A stretch of DNA of 64,000 nucleotides from positions 124,001 to 188,000 of the forward strand of contig NZ_JBBAXC010000003.1 of assembly GCF_037120725.1 (NCBI RefSeq). The letters run 5' to 3'. Below the pieces are notes generated by a model. The model saw only the letters and a program-made list of their open reading frames with translations. It was not told the origin of the DNA and ran no database searches. Position 1 is the first letter of the stretch, and each line of letters starts with the position of its first letter. Position numbers and translations under genes: made by a program. The DNA is from Bacillus spongiae (GTDB lineage: Bacteria > Bacillota > Bacilli > Bacillales > Bacillaceae_K). Below, one piece after another: positions 10,709 through 20,028 of this stretch.

Positions 10709-12181
10709 TTAATGCTCAGATAGGTTTACGTTTGATTTTTGATAGACTGCCAGCTGGTCAACTAGCGATGATGACGCTTCGTTTAAACCAACAATTTTAA
10801 TGTTTTTGCCAGCTTCTCGGTATTTTAATACAATTTTATCAACTGCACCTACCGCAGAATCGTCCCATAAATGTGCTTGTGAGAAATCGACTGTTATATT
10901 TTTTGCTGAATCTTTAAAGTCAATTAATGAAATAAGCTCAGTAACCGAGGCAAAGAAAATTTGTCCTTTTACTGTGTATACTCTTTCTTGTGTCTTTTCG
11001 TCTAATATTGATGTTACTTGAACTTTTGATATTTTCGCTGCAAAGAAAATTGCGCTCAATAATACCCCTGCAAGTACTCCTTTTGATAAATCATGCGTTA
11101 TGACTACTGTCCCGACCGTTACGATCATAACGATAGCATCTGTTTTTGGTATAATATGCAATTTCGTTAACGAAGACCAATCAAAAGTTCCAATTGAGAC
11201 CATAATCATAACCCCAACAAGAGCAGCCATTGGAATTTGAATCAATACATCGTTTAATAAAATGATTAATACTAGTAAGAATAGACCTGCAACCAAGGTC
11301 GATAAACGGCCTCGACCGCCAGATTTTACGTTAATAACAGATTGTCCAATCATGGCGCAACCAGCCATTCCTCCGAAGAATCCAGCAACGATATTGGCAA
11401 TCCCTTGACCACGGGCTTCTTTATTTTTATCAGAAGCTGTATCAGTCATGTCATCTACAATTTGAGCTGTTAGTAAAGATTCTAATAAACCGACTAATGC
11501 TAATGCTAATGAATAAGGAAAAATAATTTTTAATGTTTCAAAGTTAAATGGAATATCAGGAATTAAAAACAATGGTAGCTGTTGAGAAAGCTCCCCCATA
11601 TCTCCTACTGTTCTAACTGATGAACCTGTAACTACCGCAATAATTGTAATCACAATTATTGCGATTAAAGGAGATGGAACAGCCTTTGTAAACCTTGGCA
11701 AAATATAGATGATCGCTAAACTTCCTGCAACCATCGCATACATTATCCAAGTTTCGCCAACAAAATGTGGTAGCTGTGATGAAAAAATTAATATGGCAAG
11801 TGCATTAACAAATCCAACCATAACCGAACGTGGAATAAATTTCATAAACCTTCCAACTTTAAAAACGCCAAATACTATTTGGATAACACCTGTTAAAATG
11901 GTAGCGGCTAGTAAATATTGCAGTCCATAGTCCTTCACTAATGTAACCATTACAAGAGCCATTGCTCCTGTAGCCGCTGAAATCATTCCGGGTCTTCCCC
12001 CAATAAATGCTATGACGACAGCGATACAGAATGAAGCATATAGTCCAACCATTGGATCGACTCCGGCAATAATGGAAAACGCTATTGCTTCTGGAATTAG
12101 TGCTAAGGCAACAACAATACCTGAGAGGATATCTCCTCTAACATTTCCGAACCACTGTTGCTTTAATGTTTGTGTATTCAA
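10709..12181 (-). CDS. SulP family anion transporter with STAS domain
   Basis: A 490-residue SLC26/SulP transporter. Residues 1-385 form the membrane domain with roughly 10-14 helices, including the family-typical segment near residue 20 reading [16 protein letters not shown]. Residues 385-490 form a cytoplasmic STAS domain. Substrates in the family include sulfate, bicarbonate and dicarboxylates, and specificity cannot be read from sequence. Translation starts at TTG with AGAGGTG just upstream. Upstream, at 12329-12342, lies a cre-like sequence that could place it under CcpA control. No sulfate-assimilation gene is adjacent. Confidence 0.9.
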   Translation of the reverse strand: MNTQTLKQQWFGNVRGDILSGIVVALALIPEAIAFSIIAGVDPMVGLYASFCIAVVIAFIGGRPGMISAATGAMALVMVTLVKDYGLQYLLAATILTGVIQIVFGVFKVGRFMKFIPRSVMVGFVNALAILIFSSQLPHFVGETWIMYAMVAGSLAIIYILPRFTKAVPSPLIAIIVITIIAVVTGSSVRTVGDMGELSQQLPLFLIPDIPFNFETLKIIFPYSLALALVGLLESLLTAQIVDDMTDTASDKNKEARGQGIANIVAGFFGGMAGCAMIGQSVINVKSGGRGRLSTLVAGLFLLVLIILLNDVLIQIPMAALVGVMIMVSIGTFDWSSLTKLHIIPKTDAIVMIVTVGTVVITHDLSKGVLAGVLLSAIFFAAKISKVQVTSILDEKTQERVYTVKGQIFFASVTELISLIDFKDSAKNITVDFSQAHLWDDSAVGAVDKIVLKYREAGKNIKIVGLNEASSSLVDQLAVYQKSNVNLSEH

Positions 12182-12510
12182 AAAAACACCTCTTTCTATT
12201 ATATTTAATGAATTATCGATATAAACAAATTATAAAAACACTATTATTGGACGCCTTTACTTTATAACGTCCGGTCCGAATGCAACGGATTGAATTATAC
12301 CATTCTATAACTATATTACATAATTTGATGTAAGCGCTTGAAATAGTATTTATCTCTTTTTTTCTCTTCTTTCCTTTCTTTTTGGTGGTGGAATATAAAA
12401 ACAAACTTTTTCTGCTGGTAATAATAGTTTTTTGGATTGTCACCACAGTAACTTGATATTTAATGGTAGGATAAAAAGAGAGAGATCCATTGGAGTAAGG
12501 AGGAATGAAT
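12182..12510. other. 329-base divergent intergenic region with a cre-like site
   Basis: It lies between the divergent sulP and universal stress protein genes. TGTAAGCGCTTGAA at 12329-12342 matches 13 of 14 positions of the Bacillus catabolite-responsive element consensus TGWAARCGYTWNCW. A minus-strand frame of 77 codons across the region is low-complexity and lacks a ribosome binding site, so it is not called. Confidence 0.45.
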
Positions 12511-12930
12511 ATGTTTAAGAAAATACTATTAGCCTCTGACGGTTCAACCCATGCACAACGGGCCGCAGAAAAAGCGGTGCATTTAGCTCAACTTGACCGA
12601 GGTGAACCAGTTACCATTGCCTATGTGGTGGACGGAGCAACATCTAAATCAGACGTGCTTTCCCAAGGAAGCAAAGAGCTTATTGAATTGAAAAGAAGAG
12701 AGAGACTGAATGAAACAGAGCAATTTTTTGAAAAAGAAGACGTACCGTATGAAGTAAAAATCTTAAAAGGTGAACCAGGTCCAACCTTAATTAAATTCGC
12801 CAATGAAAATGAATTTGATCTAGTCATTATTGGAAGTAGGGGGTTAAACTCCCTTCAAGAAATGGTCCTTGGAAGTGTGAGTCATAAAGTTGCGAAGCAT
12901 GTCCAGTGTCCTGTAATGATAGTCAAGTAA
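12511..12930 (+). CDS. universal stress protein UspA family
   Basis: A 139-residue cytosolic UspA-fold protein. The hydrophobic beta-1 strand ends in LASDGSTHAQRA, and the ATP-binding signature GSRGLNSLQEMVLGSVSHKV is at about residues 110-129, followed by CPVMIVK. Such proteins bind ATP and help survival under starvation or oxidative stress. The upstream ATG at 12505 lies directly against the AAGGAGGA ribosome binding site, so ATG 12511 at proper spacing is chosen. The gene is monocistronic and divergent from sulP, a pairing also common elsewhere for SulP transporters. Confidence 0.92.
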   Translation: MFKKILLASDGSTHAQRAAEKAVHLAQLDRGEPVTIAYVVDGATSKSDVLSQGSKELIELKRRERLNETEQFFEKEDVPYEVKILKGEPGPTLIKFANENEFDLVIIGSRGLNSLQEMVLGSVSHKVAKHVQCPVMIVK

Positions 12931-13343
12931 AAATTTTGAAACACAGTGTGAGAGGGAGTTTAATTGTAGACAACCGTTTCCTATTAACCGTAGAAAAAAG
13001 CTTTGTTTTTCTATTAGTGCTTAATATTGTTTAAATTTTTGACATTCACAAAATAGTGATTAGTTAGCGATTAAGAAAGAAGGTTGCCGACATTATCGAA
13101 GCATAAAATCTCAGCGTAAGCTGGGATTTTTTTTATGGGGGAAGTTATCATAAAACCTGTGTTATGTCGAAATAATAAGGGTGAAAATGAATTATATGTT
13201 TCAGTACCATTCATCTTAACGAATCGTTCTTGACTCAGGTATGAAACCAAAAAAATTTACTGAAGTCGTACACTACTCTCTTTATTGAATAATAATAAAC
13301 CTATATAATGTAATGTGCATATTGAAAAAAAGGGTGGATGAAT
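12931..13343. other. 413-base intergenic region before the chromate transporter gene
   Basis: It contains one clear terminator (13104-13135), and no coding frame with a ribosome binding site was seen. A TATAAT at 13304-13309 could serve the chromate transporter gene. The nearest TTGAAT is only 13 bases upstream of it, so the -35 is unclear. Confidence 0.4.
13104..13135 (+). terminator. Rho-independent terminator
   Basis: AAAATCTCAGC and GCTGGGATTTT pair (with one G-U) around GTAA, and are followed by a run of T. It probably ends the universal stress protein transcript about 170 bases upstream. Confidence 0.8.
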
Positions 13344-14516
13344 GTGATTAAGAAATGGCTTGAAATATTTTTAGTATCTTTTCGGTTAGGGCTAACTTCA
13401 TTTGGTGGACCTGCCGCCCATTTAGCCTATTTTCGTGAAGAGTATATAAAAAGAAGAAAATGGCTTGATGAAAGGAGCTTCGCCGACCTTATTGCTCTTT
13501 GTCAATTCCTTCCTGGACCTGCGAGTAGTCAGGTAGGAATCTCCATTGGGATGGTTCGAGGAGGAATTTTTGGAGGAGTAATATCTTGGATTGGATTTAC
13601 TTTGCCCTCGGTTGTCGCGCTTGTTATATTTGCGTACATTGTCGAAAGTGGTGATGTAGTTGATAGCAGCTGGATCCATGGCTTAAAGCTTGTTGCAGTA
13701 GCTGTCGTAGCCCAAGCCATTATCGGCATGGGAAAGAAATTAACACCTGATAAGCAAAGGGTAACGATTGCAGTAGCAGCAGCGATTGCAACATTATTAG
13801 TACCAACTGCTACAGCTCAACTTGTCATTATTGGAATCGCTGCAATCGGTGGATATTTATTATATCGTTCTGAGGAAATTGAAGAAGTACCTAATCTTCC
13901 GATTAATATTAGTAAGAAGCTAGGTGTAATCTCCTGGACAATCTTCTTCTCTTTATTACTTCTTCTTCCGTTAGGTAGAGAGTTTTTTTCTTCGATATCA
14001 TACGCTATTTTTGATACGTTTTACCGGGTAGGTTCTTTAGTTTTTGGAGGAGGACATGTTGTGCTTCCAATGCTTGAAAGAGAAGTGGTACCAAATGGAT
14101 GGTTATCTGAGGAAATGTTTTTAACAGGCTATGCAGCGGCGCAAGCTGTACCAGGACCTTTGTTTACGCTCTCAGCCTTTCTCGGCGGAGCTATTGGAGG
14201 CTGGGAAATCGCGTTAATCGCTGTTCTTGGTATCTTTCTACCATCATTTCTATTATTAATTGGAGCACTTCCTTTTTGGAACACGATCCGTTCATTACCT
14301 TTTGCGCAAGGAGCTTTAAAGGGTGTGAATGCAGCTGTTGTAGGTATCTTGTTAGCTGCGCTTTATAATCCAGTGTTTACAAGTGCTGTCTTAAGTGGTG
14401 TAGACTTTGCTATTGTGTTAGTTGCATTTAGTTTACTGTATTATTGGAAATGGCCTGCATGGTTAATTGTAATATTAACAGCACTTTTAGGTTCACTAGC
14501 TACAATAATCAGTTAA
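13344..14516 (+). CDS. chrA: chromate transporter, long-chain CHR family
   Basis: A 390-residue membrane transporter with two homologous CHR domains, about residues 5-175 and 190-388, i.e. the long, fused form. Each half shows the signature: FGGPAAHLAYF and LPGPASSQVGI in the first, VFGGGHVVLPMLE and VPGPLFTLSAFLG in the second. ChrA proteins export chromate using the proton-motive force. Some homologues have other or unknown anion substrates. The longest frame begins at ATG 13338, which abuts the AGGGTGG ribosome binding site. GTG 13344 has the correct spacing and is chosen. Confidence 0.88.
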   Translation: MIKKWLEIFLVSFRLGLTSFGGPAAHLAYFREEYIKRRKWLDERSFADLIALCQFLPGPASSQVGISIGMVRGGIFGGVISWIGFTLPSVVALVIFAYIVESGDVVDSSWIHGLKLVAVAVVAQAIIGMGKKLTPDKQRVTIAVAAAIATLLVPTATAQLVIIGIAAIGGYLLYRSEEIEEVPNLPINISKKLGVISWTIFFSLLLLLPLGREFFSSISYAIFDTFYRVGSLVFGGGHVVLPMLEREVVPNGWLSEEMFLTGYAAAQAVPGPLFTLSAFLGGAIGGWEIALIAVLGIFLPSFLLLIGALPFWNTIRSLPFAQGALKGVNAAVVGILLAALYNPVFTSAVLSGVDFAIVLVAFSLLYYWKWPAWLIVILTALLGSLATIIS

Positions 14517-14611
14517 TTGGCAGCCTGAATCGGTATATCTTGTAAGCTGTTTAATTGGTATTCACTTATAAAAAGTGGGAGAAGTAAGGTTAAGTGGCAT
14601 TTTTCTATAAA

Positions 14612-14650
14612 AAGAAGGATTCAGTGTTGTGTATACTGAATCCTTCTTAT
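14612..14650. terminator. bidirectional terminator
   Basis: A 14-base perfect stem, AAGAAGGATTCAGT against ACTGAATCCTTCTT, with a 9-base loop and flanking A and T tracts. It separates the convergent chromate transporter and aldo/keto reductase genes. Confidence 0.88.
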
Positions 14651-14655
14651 TTATA

Positions 14656-15558
14656 TTAAGGAACTTCATGACCCATTGAGCTGTGGAGAATTTCAAACCA
14701 CTGATCATGGTTTAGCGATATAGATAATGAATCAATGGCTGATTGAATGCGCTCTTTCTTTCCAGTACCGATAATAGGCATGATTTTGGTAGGGTGTTGT
14801 AACAACCACGAGTATAGGACTTGATCTATTCCGTCTGCACCGACTTCTTCCTTTATTTTATTTAATGTCCTCCGAAGCCTTTCTCCTTTTTCGCCTTCGG
14901 AATTGAAGACTTTTCCACCCGCAAGTGGAGACCAAGCCATCGGGGCAATACGCTTCTCTTGACAGAAGGAAAGGGTGCCATCTTCAATGTTTTCAAGCTC
15001 GTATGCAGAGAGCTCAATTTGATTCGTAATTAACGGCTCGTCAAGATAAGATTCTAGCATACGGTATTGATGAGATTTGAAGTTTGAAACACCGAAGTGA
15101 CGAACTTTCCCTTGTTGTTTTAAAAGTGAAAAAGCTTCTGCTATTTGAGCAGGGTCCATCATTGGACTTGGACGATGAATGAGAAGAACATCGACATAGT
15201 CAGTATGTAAATTAGATAAAGACGTTTCGACAGAATGAATAATATGCTCTTTTGTTACATTATAATGATGAGAATTATGGAGTGGACGATTTTTACTCGG
15301 TAAAACAATTCCGCATTTCGTCACTATTTCCATTTTACTTCGTAGCTCTGGTTTTAAGGCTAAAGCTTCTCCAAATCGTCTCTCGCATGTATAATCCCCG
15401 TAAATATCTGCGTGATCAAATGTTGTAATTCCTTGTTCGAGGCAATATTCGATAAGCTCAAGTGTTTCTTTCGTTGAATAATCCCAGTCACTCAATCTCC
15501 ATAGCCCATGAACGATTCGAGAGAAGGAAAGGTTTTCTGCTATTTTAATACGCTCCAT
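14656..15558 (-). CDS. aldo/keto reductase (YcsN-like)
   Basis: A 300-residue NADPH-dependent aldo/keto reductase with a TIM-barrel fold. Catalytic residues are visible as Asp and Tyr in DHADIYG (about 48-54), Lys in VTKCGI (about 80), and His in LIHRPSP (about 127). A GTGKKERIQSA cofactor-phosphate motif lies near residue 264. It resembles the YdhF/YcsN subgroup; the physiological substrate is unknown. A strong GAAGGAGGAA ribosome binding site precedes the ATG on the minus strand. It is a single-gene unit ending at the bidirectional terminator. Confidence 0.9.
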   Translation of the reverse strand: MERIKIAENLSFSRIVHGLWRLSDWDYSTKETLELIEYCLEQGITTFDHADIYGDYTCERRFGEALALKPELRSKMEIVTKCGIVLPSKNRPLHNSHHYNVTKEHIIHSVETSLSNLHTDYVDVLLIHRPSPMMDPAQIAEAFSLLKQQGKVRHFGVSNFKSHQYRMLESYLDEPLITNQIELSAYELENIEDGTLSFCQEKRIAPMAWSPLAGGKVFNSEGEKGERLRRTLNKIKEEVGADGIDQVLYSWLLQHPTKIMPIIGTGKKERIQSAIDSLSISLNHDQWFEILHSSMGHEVP

Positions 15559-15835
15559 TTGTTGGTTCCTCCTTCATTTAGTCCTTCTATTTTTAGAAAT
15601 GCTTGATGCTCTACCGCCATTATAAACGTTTCTTACTCGAGATGTAACTACGTTATGAAATACGAGGTAAAAAGTACTTTATCCTATATATATAGAATGT
15701 TTGTTGAAGAATGATGTAATGCATCCATCATGAATGTGTACAAGCATCGCCTTCAATATTACCATTATATAACGATTATGTTTTTAAAAGAACTCCATAA
15801 AATGAGTACATCATGAACTAATTGGAGGTTGTGGA

Positions 15836-16090
15836 GTGGATCTATCTAATAGAGATGTGAACTATAATGTTGGGGATATTGTGTATGTTATTTATCGTAA
15901 TCCACATATACAAAATGTAGCTAATGTACAAGAAGCAGCTATAGTAAGTGATCCTGAAAACCCTAGTCAATTGGCTTTATTTTTATACGATACACATTAC
16001 CCACTATCAAATGAAGTTGCGGTTTATAGTACTTCTTTTGAAGCAGAACAGGCATATAACCATTATTTTGGCGGAATGGGGGAGGAATGA
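15836..16090 (+). CDS. splA: SplA, regulator of the spore photoproduct lyase operon
   Basis: An 84-residue protein matching SplA in size and position. In B. subtilis SplA is a small negative regulator encoded directly before splB. The N-terminal part contains VGDIVYVIYRNPHIQNVA, which looks like a small beta-barrel similar to a TRAP-like fold. It starts at GTG with TTGGAGG 7 bases upstream. Its stop overlaps the ribosome binding region of splB, so the two are translationally coupled. In B. subtilis the operon is forespore-specific (sigma-G), but no convincing sigma-G promoter was found here. Confidence 0.85.
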   Translation: MDLSNRDVNYNVGDIVYVIYRNPHIQNVANVQEAAIVSDPENPSQLALFLYDTHYPLSNEVAVYSTSFEAEQAYNHYFGGMGEE

Positions 16091-16095
16091 AAGTC

Positions 16096-17121
16096 ATGAA
16101 ACCATTCATGCCTCAATTGGTTTATTTTGAACCAAAGTCACTTGAATACCCGTTAGGAAAGATGTTGAAGGATAAGTTTGAGAAACTAGGGGTTGAGATA
16201 CGTGAAACGACATCACACAATCAAATAAGGAATTTACCTGGTGAAAATCATTTTCAAAAGTATCGTGTCGCTAAATCGACACTAGTCATCGGATTAAGGA
16301 AAACATTGAAGTTTGATACATCAAAACCTTCTGCTGAATATGCGATTCCTTTGGCTACTGGGTGTATGGGACATTGTCATTATTGTTATTTACAAACGAC
16401 GATGGGAAGTAAACCATATATCCGGACTTATGTAAATACAGATGAAATTTTTGAGGCTGCACAACAATATATGGAAGAAAGAGCTCCTAATATTACTCGA
16501 TTTGAAGCATCGTGTACATCTGACATAGTTGGTATAGATCATTTAACACATACGCTAAAAAGAGCAATTGAATTTTTTGGAGCTTCAAATCTTGGTAATC
16601 TTCGATTTGTGACAAAGTTTCACCATGTTGACCACCTTTTGGATGCTGCTCATAATGGAAGAACTAGATTTCGTTTCAGTATGAATGCCGATTATGTAAT
16701 AAAAAACTTTGAACCAGGAACATCTTCCTTTGAAAAGAGAATTGAAGCAGCAGGGAAAGTGGCAAGAGCTGGCTATCCGCTTGGTTTTATTATTGCCCCA
16801 ATATATGTTCATGATGGATGGGAGGAAGGGTATAAGGATTTGTTTGAAAGGTTGCATCATGAACTACCAGAAGAGGCAAAAAATGATCTAACATTTGAAT
16901 TAATTCAGCATCGATTTACAAAGCCTGCAAAAAGAGTAATTCAGCAAAACTATCCTATGACTAAGTTAGAGTTAGATGAAAATAAAAGAAGATATAAATG
17001 GGGGAAATACGGTATAGGCAAATATATTTACGAAAAAGACCAGGAACATCTGTTAAAAGAAACGTTGACTGAATATATTGCAAGCTTTTTTCCAAATGCA
17101 AAATTGGAATACTTTACGTGA
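16096..17121 (+). CDS. splB: spore photoproduct lyase
   Basis: A radical-SAM enzyme that reverses the thymine dimer called spore photoproduct during germination. The iron-sulfur cysteines are Cys90, Cys94 and Cys97 (CMGHCHYC). The hydrogen-donating Cys140 (FEASCTSD) is present, as in B. subtilis. The sequence is very close to B. subtilis SplB over its whole length. The longest frame starts at ATG 16087, which sits immediately after the GGGGGAGG ribosome binding site. ATG 16096 gives a protein of 341 residues beginning MKPFMPQLVY, aligning with the known N-terminus, and is chosen. Confidence 0.97.
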   Translation: MKPFMPQLVYFEPKSLEYPLGKMLKDKFEKLGVEIRETTSHNQIRNLPGENHFQKYRVAKSTLVIGLRKTLKFDTSKPSAEYAIPLATGCMGHCHYCYLQTTMGSKPYIRTYVNTDEIFEAAQQYMEERAPNITRFEASCTSDIVGIDHLTHTLKRAIEFFGASNLGNLRFVTKFHHVDHLLDAAHNGRTRFRFSMNADYVIKNFEPGTSSFEKRIEAAGKVARAGYPLGFIIAPIYVHDGWEEGYKDLFERLHHELPEEAKNDLTFELIQHRFTKPAKRVIQQNYPMTKLELDENKRRYKWGKYGIGKYIYEKDQEHLLKETLTEYIASFFPNAKLEYFT

Positions 17122-17148
17122 TATAGTCGACATATTCATCATTCAATT

Positions 17149-17180
17149 AAAGCCCACTTATTTGAGTGGGCTTTAACTAT
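17149..17180 (+). terminator. Rho-independent terminator of splAB
   Basis: A 10-base stem AAAGCCCACT / AGTGGGCTTT with a 6-base loop lies 28 bases after the splB stop. The T tract after it is short. Confidence 0.7.
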
Positions 17181-17799
17181 TATCATTTGTTGTTTATTCA
17201 CGTGATTGCAGTCTATATATATGAAAGTGATATATACTTCTTTTCCCGCATCTGACTATTTACTATTCAAGTTGTCGTATATTTGGTAACGGTAATGGAA
17301 TTTTCTCAGAGGATGAAACAAACTAATAAGTTAAGAGGATTGGGAAAATATTTGAAAAAACCCAATATTTGTGAGAAAATACGCAGAGAGAAGTTAACGG
17401 ATGGTGACAAAGAATTTGTAAGGGGCATATTGATGAAAGTTAGAGGATTCCTATTGAAGTGAGAGGCGACTACTATTCAACATCGATTATTTTATAGCCA
17501 TTAAAAGGTGAAAAAATGGAGCTAGTTAGTAACAGTGGCAGCGTTCTGTTCGTTTCTATTGAAGCAATTAAGTTGGTAATGTATTCATAAATTATTAGCA
17601 AAAAAGCAGTTTAGTAGTAAATTTAGTGAAGGTTAGTTCGATATTATATTTATAGACGGATTTTTATGACCATACATGTAGATTGTAGACATCTTTGTTC
17701 CTTCATGAAAAGACAAATAGCTCAAGAGCGTATTATAAAAAAGTAATAAAACTTCCTTAGGAGGAATATAAGGAGGTCAAAAAGTAAAGGAGGATGAAA
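17181..17799. other. long intergenic region with no clear gene
   Basis: About 620 bases with no well-supported gene. A 49-codon frame at 17313-17462, basic and Lys/Arg-rich, has only a poor ribosome binding site and is not called. Just before the next gene there are three Shine-Dalgarno-like AGGAGG sequences in a row, near 17759, 17770 and 17788, and only the last has a usable start codon. Confidence 0.4.
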
Positions 17800-18153
17800 A
17801 TGAATCCGTTCATCTATTTACTATTTTTGTATCCTGTTTGTTTATTGATCATTGCATTGGTATTAAAATACATAATGCGAAACGTTTCATCATCTAATGT
17901 AATTATTTTAACCTCTATTTTTTTTCTTTCTAATCTATTAATCTTCTATTTGATCAAAAACGGAGCCCACTCCGTTAAATTTTTTCAAGAAGGACTTTCT
18001 ATTTTTGCCGGATTAAGGTTAAGACAATGGTTCCGAATTCTCCTGATCCCAAATGTTTTTACGTTAGTTTATACCCTTTTACTATGGGTAGGGTTCCAAC
18101 TACCGCGACTGTTCCAAGATGGTGAACACAAGCAGTGGAGGACATTGATTTAG
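17800..18153 (+). CDS. small hypothetical membrane protein
   Basis: A 117-residue protein not recognised as a known family. It is very hydrophobic with about three membrane segments, at roughly residues 5-25, 35-55 and 85-108. A basic loop and a charged C-terminal tail (FQDGEHKQWRTL) are present. ATG 17800 is chosen because AAAGGAGG ends 6 bases upstream, whereas ATG 17794 abuts it. It stands alone between splB and an MFS gene. Confidence 0.6.
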   Translation: MNPFIYLLFLYPVCLLIIALVLKYIMRNVSSSNVIILTSIFFLSNLLIFYLIKNGAHSVKFFQEGLSIFAGLRLRQWFRILLIPNVFTLVYTLLLWVGFQLPRLFQDGEHKQWRTLI

Positions 18154-18426
18154 TATGCCGTTTTTTTGCGTGCATTTATCAAACCATTACAAAAGAAAGA
18201 CTTCGAAAAAATGACTCTCCTATGTCTCCACCAGTCGTTCATCCCTCCCATTCAATTTTAAGAAGGAATCTATTTATAAATGTAGAATTACTATTAAAAT
18301 GGTAAAGGCTGGTGGGATGGAGATAGAGTTTAAGTTATAAGTTATCGAATTAAGATTATTCCTGTATAGAAAAATTTCAATTTTCAATTAATAGGACGTT
18401 TAAATAATGACAGATAGGAGCTTATA

Positions 18427-19701
18427 ATGCAAAAATTCAAGAAAATCTTTCAAAATACTGCGTTTGTTAAATTGTTCTTTGCGAATATTACCTCACAGTT
18501 GGGGAGTATCATTGGGTTAACTGCTTTTACATTTTATTTACTTGACCGTTTTTCAGAGCAACCGATGTATGCAACACTGACAGAATTAATGTTTTCACTT
18601 CCGACTCTCTTCCTCTTTTTTCTTGTAGGAGTTGTAGCTGACAGGCTTGATCGTCAAAAAGTGGCTTATTACTGTGATGTAATTGCTGCTCTATTATCAA
18701 TTATTCTACTTGGGGCAATTTATATAGGTTGGATGCCACTTGTTTTTGCAGTACTTTTCACCCGTAGTGGATTTCAAAAGTTTTTCTTCCCAGCAGAGCA
18801 AGGCTTAATTCAAGGAACGTTATCGAAAGAAGACTACGGAACCGCGGCTGGGTTAAATCAAATGATCGGCAGCATGTTTAATTTATTTGGTACGGGTTTA
18901 GGTGTACTAGTCTATTGGGGCATAGGAGTTTATGGTGCTGTTATCATTGATGCCATTTCCTTTATTTTGTCTGGTATCCTAATTAAGATGGGTACCTATT
19001 CTAAAAAAGCAAAATCTCCTAACGGAGAGCATTCTTTAAGGGAATTAAATTTGAAGTTTGTATTAACGGATTTTAAAGATGGGTTGCTTTACATATTGCG
19101 TCATAAGTTACTCATGGTACTTATCGGAGGATTTGTTGTACTTGGAGTCGTAAATGGTGGCTTGACTGTTATGCCAATCTTTATTTTAAAGTACAAACTA
19201 GCACCTAGTTCATATGAAGAATTTGCCATTATCTTTGGAATCGTAATTGGTGCAGGAATGTTAATAGGTAGTGTAATGGCTGCTAATATTGTGCAAAAAA
19301 TGAAGTTTTATCATTTAATTGTATTTGGCTTAGTTCTTGGTGGAAGTTCCGTTATTTTTTCATCAGTTGTAACGACAGTGTGGCTGTTCTTTAGTATCAT
19401 GTTTGTTTTAGCACTGGGTATCCCGTTTATTAATGTAGCCATAGGTGGTTGGTTACCAGCTATTATTGATCCAAAAATGATGGGGAGGGTTCAAGGGTGG
19501 ATAAGCCCATTAATGATGTTAGCTCATTCTGTCACACTAGGATTTATAGCCATTATGTATCCCACATATATGTCGATCGAAATGTTATATTGGATAGTAG
19601 GGGCAATGTTACTGTTTGTCGGCATGTTTTATTTCATTGTTCTACCACGCATTAGTGAACAAAAGGAGAACCAAGATTCAACACTATCCACTAGTGTATA
19701 A
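18427..19701 (+). CDS. MFS exporter (MFS_3 / EntS-like)
   Basis: A 424-residue major facilitator superfamily protein with 12 predicted helices and the motif GVVADRLDRQKVAYYCD in the loop between helices 2 and 3. It resembles the MFS_3 group that includes enterobactin exporter EntS and macrolide efflux proteins. The substrate is unknown; drug or siderophore export is the family expectation. A TAGGAGC ribosome binding site lies 9 bases before the ATG. The gene is monocistronic and not part of the bmrCD operon downstream, which has its own promoter. Confidence 0.82.
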   Translation: MQKFKKIFQNTAFVKLFFANITSQLGSIIGLTAFTFYLLDRFSEQPMYATLTELMFSLPTLFLFFLVGVVADRLDRQKVAYYCDVIAALLSIILLGAIYIGWMPLVFAVLFTRSGFQKFFFPAEQGLIQGTLSKEDYGTAAGLNQMIGSMFNLFGTGLGVLVYWGIGVYGAVIIDAISFILSGILIKMGTYSKKAKSPNGEHSLRELNLKFVLTDFKDGLLYILRHKLLMVLIGGFVVLGVVNGGLTVMPIFILKYKLAPSSYEEFAIIFGIVIGAGMLIGSVMAANIVQKMKFYHLIVFGLVLGGSSVIFSSVVTTVWLFFSIMFVLALGIPFINVAIGGWLPAIIDPKMMGRVQGWISPLMMLAHSVTLGFIAIMYPTYMSIEMLYWIVGAMLLFVGMFYFIVLPRISEQKENQDSTLSTSV

Positions 19702-19787
19702 AAAATCACGTTTCAATGTTTCTATATTAATAAACTACTCGCTAAATAATTAATATCGTAATATATATATAATTTTCAAATTATTCA

Positions 19788-19816
19788 TTGACAATGATTT
19801 ACTTCGGTGGTAATCT
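19788..19816 (+). promoter_or_regulatory. sigma-A promoter of the bmrCD leader
   Basis: TTGACA at 19788-19793 is followed by 17 bases and TAATCT at 19811-19816. The -35 is fully consensus. It is overlapped by the inverted repeat TCATTGACAATGA (19785-19797), which may be an operator. It drives the small leader frame and attenuator before bmrC. Confidence 0.75.
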
Positions 19817-19851
19817 TAAGGAAGATTTTAAACAAGGAAGGAGAATTCGTG

Positions 19852-19929
19852 ATGAAAAAGTTAATCATAGTGAAAGCTCAATTTGATCAATTGCATAATC
19901 ACGAAATCTGCCCTTACTTTTTTTATTAG
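19852..19929 (+). CDS. 25-residue leader peptide of the bmrCD attenuator
   Basis: A short frame of 25 codons, beginning MKKLIIVKAQ and ending ICPYFFY, has an excellent ribosome binding site (GGAAGGAG) and lies about 35 bases after a strong promoter. It ends just before two consecutive terminators. Bases 19901-19910 inside the frame (ACGAAATCTG) are a perfect complement of 19964-19973 (CAGATTTCGT), the 5' arm of the first terminator, so the coding segment can act as antiterminator. The equivalent gene in B. subtilis is bmrB, a leader whose translation controls bmrCD in response to ribosome-targeting antibiotics. Sequence identity with BmrB is not claimed; the role is inferred from architecture. 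Confidence 0.7.
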   Translation: MKKLIIVKAQFDQLHNHEICPYFFY

Positions 19930-19960
19930 TTTCTTTATTTCTAATGAATTAAATATACGT

Positions 19961-19995
19961 GCACAGATTTCGTTGTAAATCTGTGCTTTTATTTT
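19961..19995 (+). terminator. attenuator terminator 1
   Basis: GCACAGATTT (19961-19970) pairs perfectly with AAATCTGTGC (19977-19986), loop CGTTGT, then TTTTATTTT. Its 5' arm can instead pair with the leader coding region at 19901-19910, which would prevent termination. Confidence 0.85.
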
Positions 19996-20028
19996 GACAT
20001 GCTGTCATGCACAGCATGTCTTTTTTTT
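19996..20028 (+). terminator. attenuator terminator 2
   Basis: GACATGCTG (19996-20004) pairs with CAGCATGTC (20012-20020) and is followed by eight T. CTGTGC in the 3' arm of terminator 1 (19981-19986) is complementary to GCACAG at 20009-20014 inside this hairpin. Freeing that arm could therefore also weaken terminator 2. Confidence 0.85.

Noticed and set aside
12213-12446. 77-codon minus-strand frame between sulP and the universal stress protein gene
   Set aside because: Lys-rich low-complexity product, no ribosome binding site, and it covers the promoter region of two divergent genes.
15731-15769. Possible sigma-G promoter of splA (TGAATG and CATTATA)
   Set aside because: Spacer would be 26 bases, far from the 17-18 expected; no better pair was found.
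17313-17462. 49-codon basic frame in the splB downstream gap
   Set aside because: AGAGG touches the ATG with no spacing, no homology is recognised, and the length is compatible with chance in AT-rich DNA.
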